Source: Nitrospira_E sp052156535 (GTDB taxonomy: Bacteria; Nitrospirota; Nitrospiria; Nitrospirales; UBA8639). From it: a stretch of 64,000 nt of DNA. The translations under genes were made by a program, and so were the position numbers. This document shows, piece after piece, positions 1 through 9,637 of the stretch. Every line of letters begins with the position of its first letter. The first letter of the stretch is position 1. The notes beneath the pieces were generated by a model, which worked only from the letters and a program-made list of their open reading frames with translations, did not search any database and was not told the origin of the DNA. The stretch covers positions 45,865 through 109,864 of the forward strand of contig NZ_JBQKUP010000024.1 in the NCBI RefSeq assembly GCF_052156535.1, read 5' to 3'.

Positions 1-966
1 GTGGCGCGCGAAGGCAAAAAAATTGTGCCGGAGATTATGATTCCGTTGGTAGGGATGCCGTCGGAGATGAAAGCCCAAAAGGAGCTGATTCAAGACGTGG
101 CGGAAAAGACCATGGCGGAATATGGCATGAAGTTGAGTTACTTGATTGGCACCATGATCGAACTGCCTCGTGCGGCTGTAACGGCAGGGCGAATCGCCGA
201 ACATGCTGAATTCTTTTCCTTTGGGACCAATGATCTGACGCAAACGACGTTCGGGTTTTCTCGTGATGACGCAGGACCGTATATCGGGTTTTACATGGAT
301 CGCCAGGACCGGTGCCCCGTCTGTCAACGGACCAACGTGGATTGGAAGAAAATGGTGTGCCGGATGTGCAAGGCCACGATCGACAAAAAGGCCGAAAATA
401 TTTTGGACGCAGATCCCTTTGCCGTGTTGGATCAAGAAGGGGTTGGAGCCCTCATGAAATGGGCGATTCAGGAAGGGCGGAAGACGCGCCCGTTAATTAA
501 ACTTGGAATCTGCGGAGAGCATGGTGGTGAACCAAGTTCCGTGGCCTTTTGTCATGAGTTAGGCCTGAATTATGTGAGCTGTTCGCCCTATCGTGTGGCG
601 ATTGCACGCCTCGCTGCGGCTCAAGCGGCAGTAGCGGTGCTCGAACGTGAGGAGAGTCAACGTGAGTCTCGATCAACGTTCCGCATAATCAACAAATCCC
701 GGGCGGTGTCGTCCAAATCCGGTTCCGCCAACACGCCTAAAAAGGCACCATCAAAGAAAACGACTGGAAAAAAAGTTACGACCAGGAAAGTCGTGGCCGG
801 GAAGAAACCGGCCACAAAGAAAGTAGCCGCCAAGAAACCGGCGGCGAAGAGCACCGTGAAGAAAAATGTCGTGACAAAGACAACAGGCAAGAAGAGCGCA
901 TCCAAGAAAAAGGCTTCTCCCTCTCCTACACGTAAAAAACCGACTGCGGCTGCTAAAAGGCGGTGA
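1..966 (+). CDS. ppdK: Pyruvate, phosphate dikinase, C-terminal part (5' end outside window)
   Basis: This is the C-terminal PEP/pyruvate-binding barrel of PPDK, which interconverts pyruvate + ATP + Pi and PEP + AMP + PPi. The last third of the usual ~880-residue enzyme is present; the rest lies upstream, so the GTG at base 1 is not a start. Visible family motifs are FGTNDLTQ, the catalytic GICGEHGG loop (Cys171, His174 of the fragment) and SCSPYRVPIARLAAAQ-like sequence (here CSPYRVAIARL). Two things are odd. A four-cysteine insert (CPVC at 105-108, CRMC at 120-123) resembles a zinc ribbon and sits just before the conserved DPF..LDQEGVG segment. After the enzyme core, from about residue 217, comes a ~100-residue Lys/Ala/Pro/Thr-rich tail like histone H1/AlgP repeats. 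The stop codon overlaps the ribD start. Enzyme identity is secure; the role of the tail is unknown. Confidence 0.95.
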   Translation: MAREGKKIVPEIMIPLVGMPSEMKAQKELIQDVAEKTMAEYGMKLSYLIGTMIELPRAAVTAGRIAEHAEFFSFGTNDLTQTTFGFSRDDAGPYIGFYMDRQDRCPVCQRTNVDWKKMVCRMCKATIDKKAENILDADPFAVLDQEGVGALMKWAIQEGRKTRPLIKLGICGEHGGEPSSVAFCHELGLNYVSCSPYRVAIARLAAAQAAVAVLEREESQRESRSTFRIINKSRAVSSKSGSANTPKKAPSKKTTGKKVTTRKVVAGKKPATKKVAAKKPAAKSTVKKNVVTKTTGKKSASKKKASPSPTRKKPTAAAKRR

Positions 967-2093
967 CGTCCGTCCCATCAGATGACACCTACATGAAGCG
1001 AGCCCTTTCCCTCGCCGCCAAGGGGAAAGGGCGTACGAGTCCCAATCCCATGGTAGGGGCCGTGATCGTCAAGGATGGGCAGATCGTAGGAGAAGCCTAT
1101 CACCGACAATCCGGCGAACCTCATGCAGAAATTTTAGCGCTCCATCAAGCGGGCCCTCGAGCGCGAGGGGCCGTCCTCTATGTGACGTTAGAACCCTGTT
1201 GTCATAACAACAAACGCACGCCTCCCTGTGTCCCACTCCTCATTCAGTCCGGGTTAGCCAGAATATGCGTGGCGATGGTCGATCCCAATCCACAAGTCAA
1301 TGGGCGCGGGCTTCAACAACTCAAGCAAGCCAATGTTCCGGTATCGGTTGGGGTATTAGAACAGGCTGCCTGGCAATTGAATACGGTTTATGCCTATTGG
1401 ATCACGACCGGACGCCCGTTGGTGACTCTTAAAGGGGCAATGACCTTGGATGGAAAAATTGCGACGGCCACCGGTGAGTCACGGTGGATCACAGGGGAAC
1501 GTGCACGTCAGGATGTCCATCGTTTGCGTAACCAGATGGATGCCATTCTGGTTGGCGTCGGAACGGTCATTGCCGATGATCCTGAATTGTCGGCTAGAGG
1601 AACAACGATGACAAACAGACGTGTGGGACGGCAACCGGTCAGAGTCGTTCTCGATAGCCGATTGCGCATTCCCTCCAATGCCAAGGTTTTGCAATGGGTG
1701 GGTGAGCAGCCCACCATTTTATGCACGACCACACAGGCTCCACCCCAAAGAATCGCACACTTGAGAAAACGTGGCATTCAGGTGTGGGTGTTGCCCGGGC
1801 AAGCCGGACGAGTTTCCTTGAAGGCCTGTCTATCCCGATTAGGGAAAGAGGGTCTCGCCTCGGTGCTCATCGAGGGAGGGGGTACGGTGAATGCTGCGGC
1901 GTTTCAACAGGGACTGGTGAATCAGGTAAGATTGTATATGACTCCAAAGCTGCTCGGAGGGCAGGATGCCATTGGCCTCATCGGGGGACAGTCCCCGAAA
2001 ACGCTGAATCGGGCCTGGCTACTTGCTGATTGCCAACTCAAAAAGCTCGGGAATGATTGGCTCGTCACGGGAACGATTGAACCACGAAAGTGA
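963..2093 (+). CDS. ribD: Bifunctional riboflavin biosynthesis deaminase/reductase RibD
   Basis: RibD performs the second and third steps of riboflavin synthesis: deamination of the pyrimidine ring, then NADPH-dependent reduction of the ribosyl side chain. The N-terminal cytidine-deaminase-like domain shows the zinc site HAE (54-56) and PCC...TPPC (78-89), plus the TSPNPMVGAVIV signature. The reductase domain follows from about residue 150 (LKGAMTLDGKIAT, WITGERAR, then LIEGGGTVNAA). Its 376 residues match the usual length. The GTG start at 963 is preferred over ATG at 993 because the residues between them (DDTYM) fit the conserved N-terminus of the family. It overlaps the ppdK stop by four bases (GTGA), which suggests translational coupling. 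Confidence 0.96.
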   Translation: MTSVPSDDTYMKRALSLAAKGKGRTSPNPMVGAVIVKDGQIVGEAYHRQSGEPHAEILALHQAGPRARGAVLYVTLEPCCHNNKRTPPCVPLLIQSGLARICVAMVDPNPQVNGRGLQQLKQANVPVSVGVLEQAAWQLNTVYAYWITTGRPLVTLKGAMTLDGKIATATGESRWITGERARQDVHRLRNQMDAILVGVGTVIADDPELSARGTTMTNRRVGRQPVRVVLDSRLRIPSNAKVLQWVGEQPTILCTTTQAPPQRIAHLRKRGIQVWVLPGQAGRVSLKACLSRLGKEGLASVLIEGGGTVNAAAFQQGLVNQVRLYMTPKLLGGQDAIGLIGGQSPKTLNRAWLLADCQLKKLGNDWLVTGTIEPRK

Positions 2094-2201
2094 GGGTCTA
2101 CTAAGTCATAGACAATAAGCACGTTGATGGTGTCTGCTATCCATTACCATAGATGAAACTCCAATCGTGTGTCGAACAGAAAAACCGGGGAGATCGCGCT
2201 T

Positions 2202-2996
2202 ATGACCACTCTCAATCACATCGACGGGCAGGATTTAGCATTAGCGGTAGATCTCTTAGAGAACCCCAGCTTTGCCGCCAAAGTTACGAATCTCATCGGA
2301 GGGCCGGTTGAAAGGGCCATCACCATGCTGCCCGAGGGATTTTCCAACAAACTCCTGACGACTACGCACAAAGCCCTGAACAAAGCGTTGGATCTGGCTG
2401 TCTCCAGTATAGATGAACGGTATCGGGGTGAACCCGCCAATGGGGCCCACCGGGTTTTGACGACCGTCAGTGGGGCAATCGGGGGAGCCATGGGGCTCAT
2501 GGCATTGAGTGTAGAATTGCCGATCTCTACGACACTCATGTTGCGGTCTATTGCCGATATCGCGAGAAGTGAGGGAGAACCCATAATGGAGGCTGGGAGC
2601 AAGCTGGCCTGCTTGGAGGTGTTCGCCATGGGGGGCACCAGTCAAGCGGATGACGGGGCGGAAACGGGATATTTTGCGGTGAGGGCCGCGTTGGCGGGTG
2701 CGATGACCGAAGCGGGCAAGTATCTACTCGAACGTGGGTTGACGAGGTCAGGCACCCCGCCATTGGTCAGATTTCTGTCTGAAATTGCCTCACGGTACAG
2801 TATCCAAGTATCAGAGAAAGCGGCTGCCCAGGCGATCCCGTTGTTGGGGGCCGCAGGGGGAGCCACCATCAATTTGCTGTTTATGGATCATTTTCAAAAT
2901 ATGGCACGTGGCCATTTTATCGTGCGGAGATTGGAACGCGCACATGGCAAAGAGGCCATCCAAGAGGCCTATCGAAAGTTTGCCGCCAGGAATTAG
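2202..2996 (+). CDS. EcsC-family protein
   Basis: This ~264-residue protein matches the EcsC family (PF12787), named after a Bacillus protein encoded beside an ABC transporter. Its biochemical function is not established. Recognisable family features are the ALDLAVSS..ER stretch, the glycine-rich hydrophobic segment (GAIGGAMGLMAL, then LPISTTLMLRSIADIAR) and the C-terminal GAAGGATINLLFMDHFQNMARGHF block. The ATG at 2202 is preferred because GGGGAG lies nine bases upstream; a GTG at 2169 has no visible Shine-Dalgarno sequence. It follows ribD by about 110 bases on the same strand. No ABC transporter is nearby, so the context gives no functional hint. Confidence 0.85.
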   Translation: MTTLNHIDGQDLALAVDLLENPSFAAKVTNLIGGPVERAITMLPEGFSNKLLTTTHKALNKALDLAVSSIDERYRGEPANGAHRVLTTVSGAIGGAMGLMALSVELPISTTLMLRSIADIARSEGEPIMEAGSKLACLEVFAMGGTSQADDGAETGYFAVRAALAGAMTEAGKYLLERGLTRSGTPPLVRFLSEIASRYSIQVSEKAAAQAIPLLGAAGGATINLLFMDHFQNMARGHFIVRRLERAHGKEAIQEAYRKFAARN

Positions 2997-3063
2997 ATTT
3001 GTCGCGTCCCGGGCGCGTCATCCCCGCAGGTGGGAGACATCAGCAACAGCATTGTCATGCTAA

Positions 3064-3216
3064 GCCCCTTCGACTCCGCTCAGGGCAGGCATGGCCTGGT
3101 TGGACTGGGCTTAGATCCTTCGTTGCTTTCAAGAGGACAAGGGGAAGTGCGAAATCTTCTAGCGCCTGCTCTGCGCTGGGCCGAAGGGTTTGTCCTGCGA
3201 GCAACGTCGAAGGGCT
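3064..3216. repeat. REP-like inverted repeat pair
   Basis: A CCCCTTCGACTCCGCTCAGG-type unit at about 3065-3090 is followed by a related unit in opposite orientation at about 3182-3216, whose reverse strand reads CCCTTCGACGTTGCTCGCAG. Together they resemble a bacterial interspersed mosaic element. The open frames across this stretch look like products of the repeat, not genes. The rest of 2997-3462 shows nothing recognisable. Confidence 0.6.
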
Positions 3217-3462
3217 GGAACCATAATTTCCGTATGATCCCCAAAAAGTCTACTTCGAGTTCAGCGATTACTCCACTCCCTCTATCTTCTACGAAAATCC
3301 GCATAGTCTTTGTTTCATTCTCTTTTGAACCTTTCAGGAATTTTTATCGTCCGACAGTGGCACTGAGCCCATAGGAATGTCCGGTAAAATATGAGAAGAT
3401 TAAGTACTGAAGCCTCAGTGATTTGAAAGGCTTCATTGTCAAAATTGTTAGAGTAACACGGT

Positions 3463-4788
3463 ATGAAAAATCTTATTGTCCTGCTTTCAGGCTTAATGGT
3501 GGCCCTGGTGGCTCTTCCCATTTTGGCCCATTCCCCGCCGGAAATGGAAAAGAGCGAGGCCTTCGAGTCTTCGGGCAGGAGTCTGTCCACATTGGTGAAA
3601 GCCTATGTGTTGGAAGACTCTCCGGAAAAAGCCAACGAGCTGTTAGCTGACATTCAACATATGCCGGAGGCCAATGTTGACTCCATTTCAAAAATTCTTC
3701 AGCAGCCGACCCCGTATGAGGCTCAACCGGTTGGGTCCCAACCCCGTCGCTCTATTCGGGTGAGGGGAGTGGATGCTGAATATGCTTTGTATGTTCCGCC
3801 TTCCTATTCACCTGAACAGCCAATGGCATTCATTCTGTGTTTGCATGGGGCAGGGTTTACGGGTGAAGCCTATCTGGATCGCTGGATTCCACGTCTGGGT
3901 GATAAATATATTCTGGCCTGTCCTTCGGTGACCATGGGGTCATGGTGGACCAGATACGGCGAGGATCTGGCGTTAACGGTCTTACAGGAGGTTCAGAAGG
4001 ATTACCATATCGATCCGGATCGGGTCTTTCTCTCCGGCATGTCCAATGGCGGTATTGGAACCTGGATTATCGGGATGCATCATGCGGATCGCTTTGCGGG
4101 TATTGCGCCGATGGCCAGTGGTATTGATGATGTGCTGTTTCCCTTCGTTGAAAATTTAGTTCATACGCCCGTCTATGTCATTCATGGCGCGGCGGATCAG
4201 GTTATGCCTGTGCAGTTGAGTCGCGATCTTGTTAAAGAGATGGAGCGCCGCGGCATTCCCTATCAGTACCAGGAACATACCTGGACACATCCCCATGCGG
4301 GAGGGCATTTCTTTCCCAGGCAGGCCCTGCCGGAACTGATGAACTGGTTTGATGCTCAACAACGAGAGCCATTACCACGGACTATTTCGTTGGTTCGGGA
4401 TGCGACCCATCTCACGCCATTCTCGTGGGTGCGGATCGATATGACGGATCAGATTGCCGCCTTTACCGAAAACCTGATTGACAGCCGCGATGAATTTATT
4501 ACGGGAGGGGTGTACGCCAAATTACACGCGCGAGTCACAGCTCCCAACAAGATCGTGGTGAGCACCAATCGTATTCGCCGCTATACCCTGTTTCTGAATC
4601 AGAACCTGGTCGATTTTTCCAAACCTATTATGGTGGAAACGAATGGGGTGATATCTTTTGACGAGATGGCCAACCCTCGCATCGAAACGCTTTTAAAGGA
4701 AGTCCGACACCGCTCTGACACCCATACACTCTTTCCTGTCAAACTCACCATAGATGTGCCCTCTCCTGATATTCTGAATGAGAAGTAG
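3463..4788 (+). CDS. Exported alpha/beta-hydrolase, PHB-depolymerase/esterase-like
   Basis: A Sec signal peptide (MKNLIVLL...LPILAHS, ~22 residues) targets this 441-residue protein to the periplasm or outside. The central domain has the esterase/poly(3-hydroxybutyrate) depolymerase-like arrangement: an oxyanion-type LCLHGAGFTGE motif near 128, the nucleophile elbow SGMSNGG (Ser ~192), the acid in HGAADQVMP (~242) and the His in HPHAGGHFF (~276). After residue ~300 comes a ~140-residue C-terminal domain of unknown type, possibly a beta-sandwich. The catalytic triad looks intact, so it is probably an active esterase; the substrate cannot be read from sequence. It converges with the next gene, with 42 bases between them. 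Confidence 0.85.
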   Translation: MKNLIVLLSGLMVALVALPILAHSPPEMEKSEAFESSGRSLSTLVKAYVLEDSPEKANELLADIQHMPEANVDSISKILQQPTPYEAQPVGSQPRRSIRVRGVDAEYALYVPPSYSPEQPMAFILCLHGAGFTGEAYLDRWIPRLGDKYILACPSVTMGSWWTRYGEDLALTVLQEVQKDYHIDPDRVFLSGMSNGGIGTWIIGMHHADRFAGIAPMASGIDDVLFPFVENLVHTPVYVIHGAADQVMPVQLSRDLVKEMERRGIPYQYQEHTWTHPHAGGHFFPRQALPELMNWFDAQQREPLPRTISLVRDATHLTPFSWVRIDMTDQIAAFTENLIDSRDEFITGGVYAKLHARVTAPNKIVVSTNRIRRYTLFLNQNLVDFSKPIMVETNGVISFDEMANPRIETLLKEVRHRSDTHTLFPVKLTIDVPSPDILNEK

Positions 4789-4830
4789 TGGCCTTTCAGG
4801 ATCAGTCTGGTTGGTCGATTTTTCCTGTTG

Positions 4831-5757
4831 TTAACTCGAATGATGACCCGCCTTGCTTGAAGAGTGGAACAGGCCTTGTTTCAGGAAAGCTCCCAACCAC
4901 ATGCCAACAAGTAGAAGGATACCCAGGTAACTGCCCGTATCACGGAACCAACTGGAATGTTCGTGAAATTCAAGAACATCTAGTTGAGTGGGCGTGACAA
5001 AACGTCCACGAATCGAAACAGAAGCGGAGTGATCCAGAATTTCCTGAGCGCTCTTGATTTCTTCACCATTGAAGAGACCAAGCATATCGCCTTCCGGGGT
5101 TTTCACATAGGAAGATCGATCCGATTCCAGAGGACGTCCTGGACGAGCCTCCAATTCTTCAAGTGTTCGGATGAAATGGTTATTGGCGTTTCGAGGTCCT
5201 TCAATGAGAACCAAAGGCAGCGCAAAGTACAGTAGGAGTAACGACGCCGATATCCCCACTTTGAAAGGAGACCAGGTCGAGATTGGCAGCGGCTGTGATA
5301 TTCCCTTTCGCCATTGCCATCCTATATAAAGTAGGCCTCCCCCGGTCATGATATAGGTTGTAAGACTTTCCGGCCAGAATAACCCCACATTCCATAAGTC
5401 CCATGACAGTGGGGCAAAAAAATGGACCCCATTGGCCCATTTTGTTTGAAGGCCATCAAGCACGAGATGAAGGAGGACGTTGACGCCGAGAATCATGAAC
5501 ACGGCTTTTGGCGTTTTTGAAAGGAAGGCTAAGGCCCCGCATAGCACCAACGTGACGAATAAGGATGCTTGGGCAATACAGTAGAGTCGAATGGTATAAG
5601 GATCGCTTCCCGGCAAGATTCCCAGTAGGACTCTTTGAAAAATCCATGGGATGTCCGGAAGCAAACACCCCAGGCACACCAGTTTAGGGTCGATCCCCGG
5701 TTTAACGGCCTGATTCAGAAAGCCTTGCACTCCGATGTGGGCTAAGGTGTTAGGCAC
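4831..5757 (-). CDS. Membrane-bound metal-dependent hydrolase (YdjM/DUF457-like)
   Basis: This 308-residue membrane protein has the features of the LexA-regulated YdjM/DUF457 family of predicted membrane metal-dependent hydrolases: an N-terminal PNTLAHIG motif, LLPDIPW near 33, HLVLDGLQTKW near 112 and HFFAPLSW near 127. These conserved His and Asp residues are thought to bind metal. Several hydrophobic segments follow, including one near the C-terminus, and a soluble loop carries the sequence between 195 and 270. The start is GTG, with AGGAAG just upstream on the minus strand. The family's substrate is unknown; some members are linked to phospholipid turnover. Confidence 0.82.
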   Translation of the reverse strand: MPNTLAHIGVQGFLNQAVKPGIDPKLVCLGCLLPDIPWIFQRVLLGILPGSDPYTIRLYCIAQASLFVTLVLCGALAFLSKTPKAVFMILGVNVLLHLVLDGLQTKWANGVHFFAPLSWDLWNVGLFWPESLTTYIMTGGGLLYIGWQWRKGISQPLPISTWSPFKVGISASLLLLYFALPLVLIEGPRNANNHFIRTLEELEARPGRPLESDRSSYVKTPEGDMLGLFNGEEIKSAQEILDHSASVSIRGRFVTPTQLDVLEFHEHSSWFRDTGSYLGILLLVGMWLGAFLKQGLFHSSSKAGHHSS

Positions 5758-5867
5758 GTCTTCCTCGTAAATAATAGTGAATTAAACGTTAAAACTTGGC
5801 ATCCGCGATTAATCCTAAAAACGGCAGTTGGCCATCTCGAAACCCTTCTAATGCCGCGGAAGGCGGG

Positions 5868-5951
5868 GCGCTCAGGGCGAACGGACTCTCACCCAACGGT
5901 TGACCACTTCGATACTCCGTCCGTGCTGAGGCTCTCGAAGCATGAACGGGC
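5868..5951. repeat. REP-like inverted repeat pair
   Basis: CGCTCAGGGCGAACGG at 5868-5883 pairs imperfectly with CCGTCCGTGCTGAGGC at about 5919-5934, which continues into TCTCGAAGCATGAACGGG. This is the same class of palindrome as at 3.1 kb. It lies in the ~450-base gap 5758-6208, between two genes that are both on the minus strand. No gene or clear terminator was seen in the remainder of the gap. Confidence 0.55.
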
Positions 5952-6208
5952 TCGCGGCCCTGTAACTCCCGTTTTTAGGTTAATGATAATCAATTGCCCT
6001 TTATAAGGGGAGTATCTCTCCAGCCATTACGCTCTCAGACGCGATTTCATTGTATGCCTGCCCTGTCACTCTGGATACTCTTACAGGTATGAATGAAGAG
6101 CTTGAAGGTTTCCCAACGGTTCTATCGTGATGCAACTATAAGAAAGCAGGGAACTCAATAAGGATCCGGTTCATTACTTACTCCAAGGATAGAAGAGGCG
6201 ATGCCGTT

Positions 6209-9200
6209 TCATGTGTATATGGAGGTATCGGTTAATTTGCAAAACAGGTTGATGAGTTTCATGTCGTCCAGGGAGCCGGGAGGAGTGCCGGCGATCCGGG
6301 GATCAGCAACCACGATGGCCAGGCATTGCGCCCGGGAGATGGCCACATTCACACGGTTGCGGTCAAGGATAAAGGCCAGTCCGCGTGAACCGTATTCCCC
6401 GTAACTGGAGCAGAGTGAGAGGATGCAGACAGGGGCTTCCTGTCCTTGAAATTTATCAACGCTTCCGACGCGTGCCCCGTCTGGGAGGGCGACCTGAAGC
6501 GCGCGGACTTGCGCGTTGTAGGGGGTGATGAAAAGGAAGTGCTTCAGGTCCAGTGGTCTGGTGATGCCGTCCTTGTCGGTGTAGAGACGTCCTTGGAGTG
6601 CGTGATAAATCGCCGTGACCCGTTCCACTTCTTCATCGCTCTGTTGGATATTGCCATCGTGCTCCACGCCGCTGAACATGATCCCGCTTTCGCAGGCGAT
6701 GAGGCCGTTTGCGCCGGGCGGGACCACGATCTTCTGCCGGGCGCAGTCGGGATGTGATCTAAGGCGGCCCTCGTACATGCTCTCTGAGATGAAGCGGCAA
6801 ACGGCCGGATGCATCCGGCGGGATTCGCCGAGGAAAAGCCCGTAGTCCGGAGGTATCACGGCATGCATGATAGGGGAATCGGGCTGGCTGGCTTCCAGGT
6901 CTTTGAGCGCATATTGAAGGGCGGAAAGACCTGCATCGCCGGGGTGGGAGCCTTGCACAGGCTGTTCAAGTTGCATCTGATCACCCAGGAGCACAAGGTT
7001 CTTCGCGCATCGAGCCATCGCGATGGCGTTGGCCAGGGCAACCTGTCCGGCTTCATCGATAAACAAAAAATCGAGTGCGCCTTCCCACTCAGGCCTGGTA
7101 AAGAGCCAAGCCGTTCCGCCGACAACTCCGCCGGTATAAGCCTGGTGCGCGGAGGTGGCGTCTTTGAGATATTGCAAGCCGGGGTTGCAGGTAAACAATG
7201 GATCTTCGGCGTCCCCTCCGACTTTTATTCCCTGGAGCTGAGAACCACTCTCTTGAGCGGCGTCGCCGCAGGCAGTGAGAAGATTCATCACGGCCTTGTG
7301 GCTGTTGGATGCGACACCGACTTTTTTGCCGGAAGCGAGAAGTGACGTGATGACCTGTGAGGCGGTGAATGTCTTGCCGGTTCCGGGAGGCCCCTGGATG
7401 ACCAGGCATTCACCGCCCATCGAACCGGCAATCCTGATGGCCGCATCGGTTGGCGTTTCACCCGCTTGTTGCAGGGGGGTGACGGGTGGCATCCGGTTCA
7501 GGAGGGCGGACACCGGGGCATCAAGGCTCCCTGCCACGTGTCTGGAAATCACTTCCGTCAATGCAAGCTGAATGGCCGTTGCCGGGACATGCTCGTCCGG
7601 AAGCAGTGAACCCTGCGAGGGGAACGCGCCTAAAAATTTCTCGCTCAGAGATTTCTTGCCGATCTTGAGGCTTAGACTGCCCGTGGATATATCCAGCTCC
7701 AAGAGGGTGAATTTTGCCCTCAGATTATGGGTGAACATCACTTTGGAGTTATCCCCGGCAGCTAGTTTGCATTCCTGAGAGGGATCGAATCGATATTCTT
7801 GTACAAGTGAAAGTTTTTCGGGCATGGGAGGTCCCACGGCGCAGATCCCCTCGAGGCAGGACGGGTCATCCCGGAGTTCTTCTGGTGTCGCCGTGGCGCG
7901 GTCAAACATGCGCCACCACATGGGCTTTTCTTCCCGGCGATGGAAGTCGATCACATTGGCAAGAATTGCGGAGATGGCATCTCCTTGCCTACGAAGCTGT
8001 GCAGCGGTCTCCAATCGCGTCACGACCTCCGGTGGCAATTCTTTTGGCGCCAACGGAGCCGTTTCGGAATCCAGGCTGACCGCAGTGATCTGATGTTCGA
8101 CGACCACTTTCCGTAACCATTGCAGCAACTCTGCCGTGGATGTGCAATCGTCCTGGTTGTAGTCGCGGATATCTTTCAGGATGGGGCTGTGATTCCAATC
8201 ACCCGGCTGTTGGCTTTCGATCCACCTGGCGTATTGCACGATCGAGTCAGCCGCTGTGGCCACCTCGGTGGCGCGTTGCGGTCGGTAAAGGCGCTCGACT
8301 GTCTTGAGTGAGTAGCTATTCTCGCCGAGGCGTAGGCCGTTACGGACAATCTGAAACAGATCAACGAACACCTCGTTCCGGAGCATCACATCCACCTCGT
8401 CCTGACGGGTATCGTGACGGGTGCTCAATCGGCGCACCGCGCTGACCTCATACGGGGCATAATGGTAAATGTGCATGCCGGGGTTACGCTGCCATCGATT
8501 GAAGACCCAGTCCACGAAGCCCTCAAAGGCCAGCTGTTCTTCCTCCCGGTTGTGTGCCCACCAGTCCATGAACTCAAATGAATCCGGCTGCCCGGTTCGC
8601 GTGCAGACTCCAAACAGATATTCCAGTCCGCCGGCAACCAGCGGGTACCCCTCCATGTCGAAGAAGACATCCGCCGGATGATCCGGCGGAAGAGCGGCCA
8701 GGCCCACCGGTTCGCCATTCGCACCGATTGGAGGCAATATTTCGTAGCGCGGGGGGGCATCGGGATTTTCAGCCCGGTCCGCCCGCGTTTGGCATTGAAG
8801 CCGTGCCTGGGCGACAAGTTTGGCAAGTGAGTCGGTGGCCAATTTACGAATGGAAGCGCCTGAGGCTGCAGAGAGATCGGCTACCGTGGCGATCCCACCT
8901 TTCTTCAGCTTTTTTATCTGGCCCATGCTGATTCCCGCCACCTGCACGAGATGGTCCGTGTCCTGGAAGAATTTTTCCGCATGGGAAGTCCATCGGCCGT
9001 GATCGGCTCGCGGTAGAGGCTCCGGGCGATCCGTGATGTTCCCTGTGAAGCCTTTCTGCATGGTCAGGAAATTTATTTTTATTCGGCGGTAGTAATGGAT
9101 GAAATCTTCGATCCGGAATTCAACCCGTTCCTTGGTGCCGAGGATGAGTCCGAACTTTTCCGGCATCGGGGCTTCAGTGGCAGCGGCGAGTAACTCCGAA

Positions 9201-9637
9201 TAGCAACAAAGTTGAATCGCATAATAAGGCTTGGGTGAGCGGGCCAGTTTCGTATCCCACACCTGATACCATCCGGTTTCATCGAGCAAAAGAAAGTCGG
9301 CAAACCCCGCGAACGGTTCATGTTCCAAAAAGGCCTGATAGATAATGGGGAATTTTCCATTGATTGCGGAGAGGGTCGTTGTCCGGGCAACGGTAGGATC
9401 GGTCCTTGGAATTTCGGCCAGGTTGGCGCCAGATGTTTTGAATTCATCAAGCACCGCGCGTTCATGCTGTGCGCCGGTTTGCGCGATCAGTCGTCCATCC
9501 TCGGTTTCCTCATCAGGCGCAACGGCTCCGGGTTTCTCCAAGGCGTATCGGTCCATCCAGGACGCGAACGGTGATGCCAGATAGCAGATGAGATCGCTCG
9601 GCGAAAACACCAGTTGCCCTGAGAGATCTTTCTTCAT
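6209..9637 (-). CDS. TM0106-type RecB-like nuclease fused to SF1 (DNA2/NAM7-type) helicase
   Basis: This 1142-residue fusion has three parts. Residues 1-~200 are a RecB-like PD-(D/E)XK nuclease domain (ADFLLLD...YQVWDTKLAR near 112-130, with Asp in place of the usual Glu before x-Lys). Residues ~320-510 are a YprB/RNase H-like exonuclease domain (VFFDMEGYP, then YNQDDCTSTAELLQWL). The C-terminal half is a superfamily 1 helicase with Walker A GPPGTGKT (~745), Walker B FIDEAGQ (~860), the VDKFQGQE motif and the C-terminal VNVAISRAQ motif (~1097). The layout matches TM0106-family proteins, which are predicted DNA or RNA processing enzymes. It lies 203 bases downstream of the large ATPase gene on the same strand, so the two are probably one module. 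No Shine-Dalgarno sequence is visible before the ATG. Confidence 0.88.
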   Translation of the reverse strand: MKKDLSGQLVFSPSDLICYLASPFASWMDRYALEKPGAVAPDEETEDGRLIAQTGAQHERAVLDEFKTSGANLAEIPRTDPTVARTTTLSAINGKFPIIYQAFLEHEPFAGFADFLLLDETGWYQVWDTKLARSPKPYYAIQLCCYSELLAAATEAPMPEKFGLILGTKERVEFRIEDFIHYYRRIKINFLTMQKGFTGNITDRPEPLPRADHGRWTSHAEKFFQDTDHLVQVAGISMGQIKKLKKGGIATVADLSAASGASIRKLATDSLAKLVAQARLQCQTRADRAENPDAPPRYEILPPIGANGEPVGLAALPPDHPADVFFDMEGYPLVAGGLEYLFGVCTRTGQPDSFEFMDWWAHNREEEQLAFEGFVDWVFNRWQRNPGMHIYHYAPYEVSAVRRLSTRHDTRQDEVDVMLRNEVFVDLFQIVRNGLRLGENSYSLKTVERLYRPQRATEVATAADSIVQYARWIESQQPGDWNHSPILKDIRDYNQDDCTSTAELLQWLRKVVVEHQITAVSLDSETAPLAPKELPPEVVTRLETAAQLRRQGDAISAILANVIDFHRREEKPMWWRMFDRATATPEELRDDPSCLEGICAVGPPMPEKLSLVQEYRFDPSQECKLAAGDNSKVMFTHNLRAKFTLLELDISTGSLSLKIGKKSLSEKFLGAFPSQGSLLPDEHVPATAIQLALTEVISRHVAGSLDAPVSALLNRMPPVTPLQQAGETPTDAAIRIAGSMGGECLVIQGPPGTGKTFTASQVITSLLASGKKVGVASNSHKAVMNLLTACGDAAQESGSQLQGIKVGGDAEDPLFTCNPGLQYLKDATSAHQAYTGGVVGGTAWLFTRPEWEGALDFLFIDEAGQVALANAIAMARCAKNLVLLGDQMQLEQPVQGSHPGDAGLSALQYALKDLEASQPDSPIMHAVIPPDYGLFLGESRRMHPAVCRFISESMYEGRLRSHPDCARQKIVVPPGANGLIACESGIMFSGVEHDGNIQQSDEEVERVTAIYHALQGRLYTDKDGITRPLDLKHFLFITPYNAQVRALQVALPDGARVGSVDKFQGQEAPVCILSLCSSYGEYGSRGLAFILDRNRVNVAISRAQCLAIVVADPRIAGTPPGSLDDMKLINLFCKLTDTSIYT

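Noticed and set aside
3030..3374. 114-codon plus-strand frame over the REP-like repeats
   Set aside because: The frame contains the translated palindrome (FDSAQGRHG type), has no ribosome binding site and no family signature; it is a by-product of the repeat.
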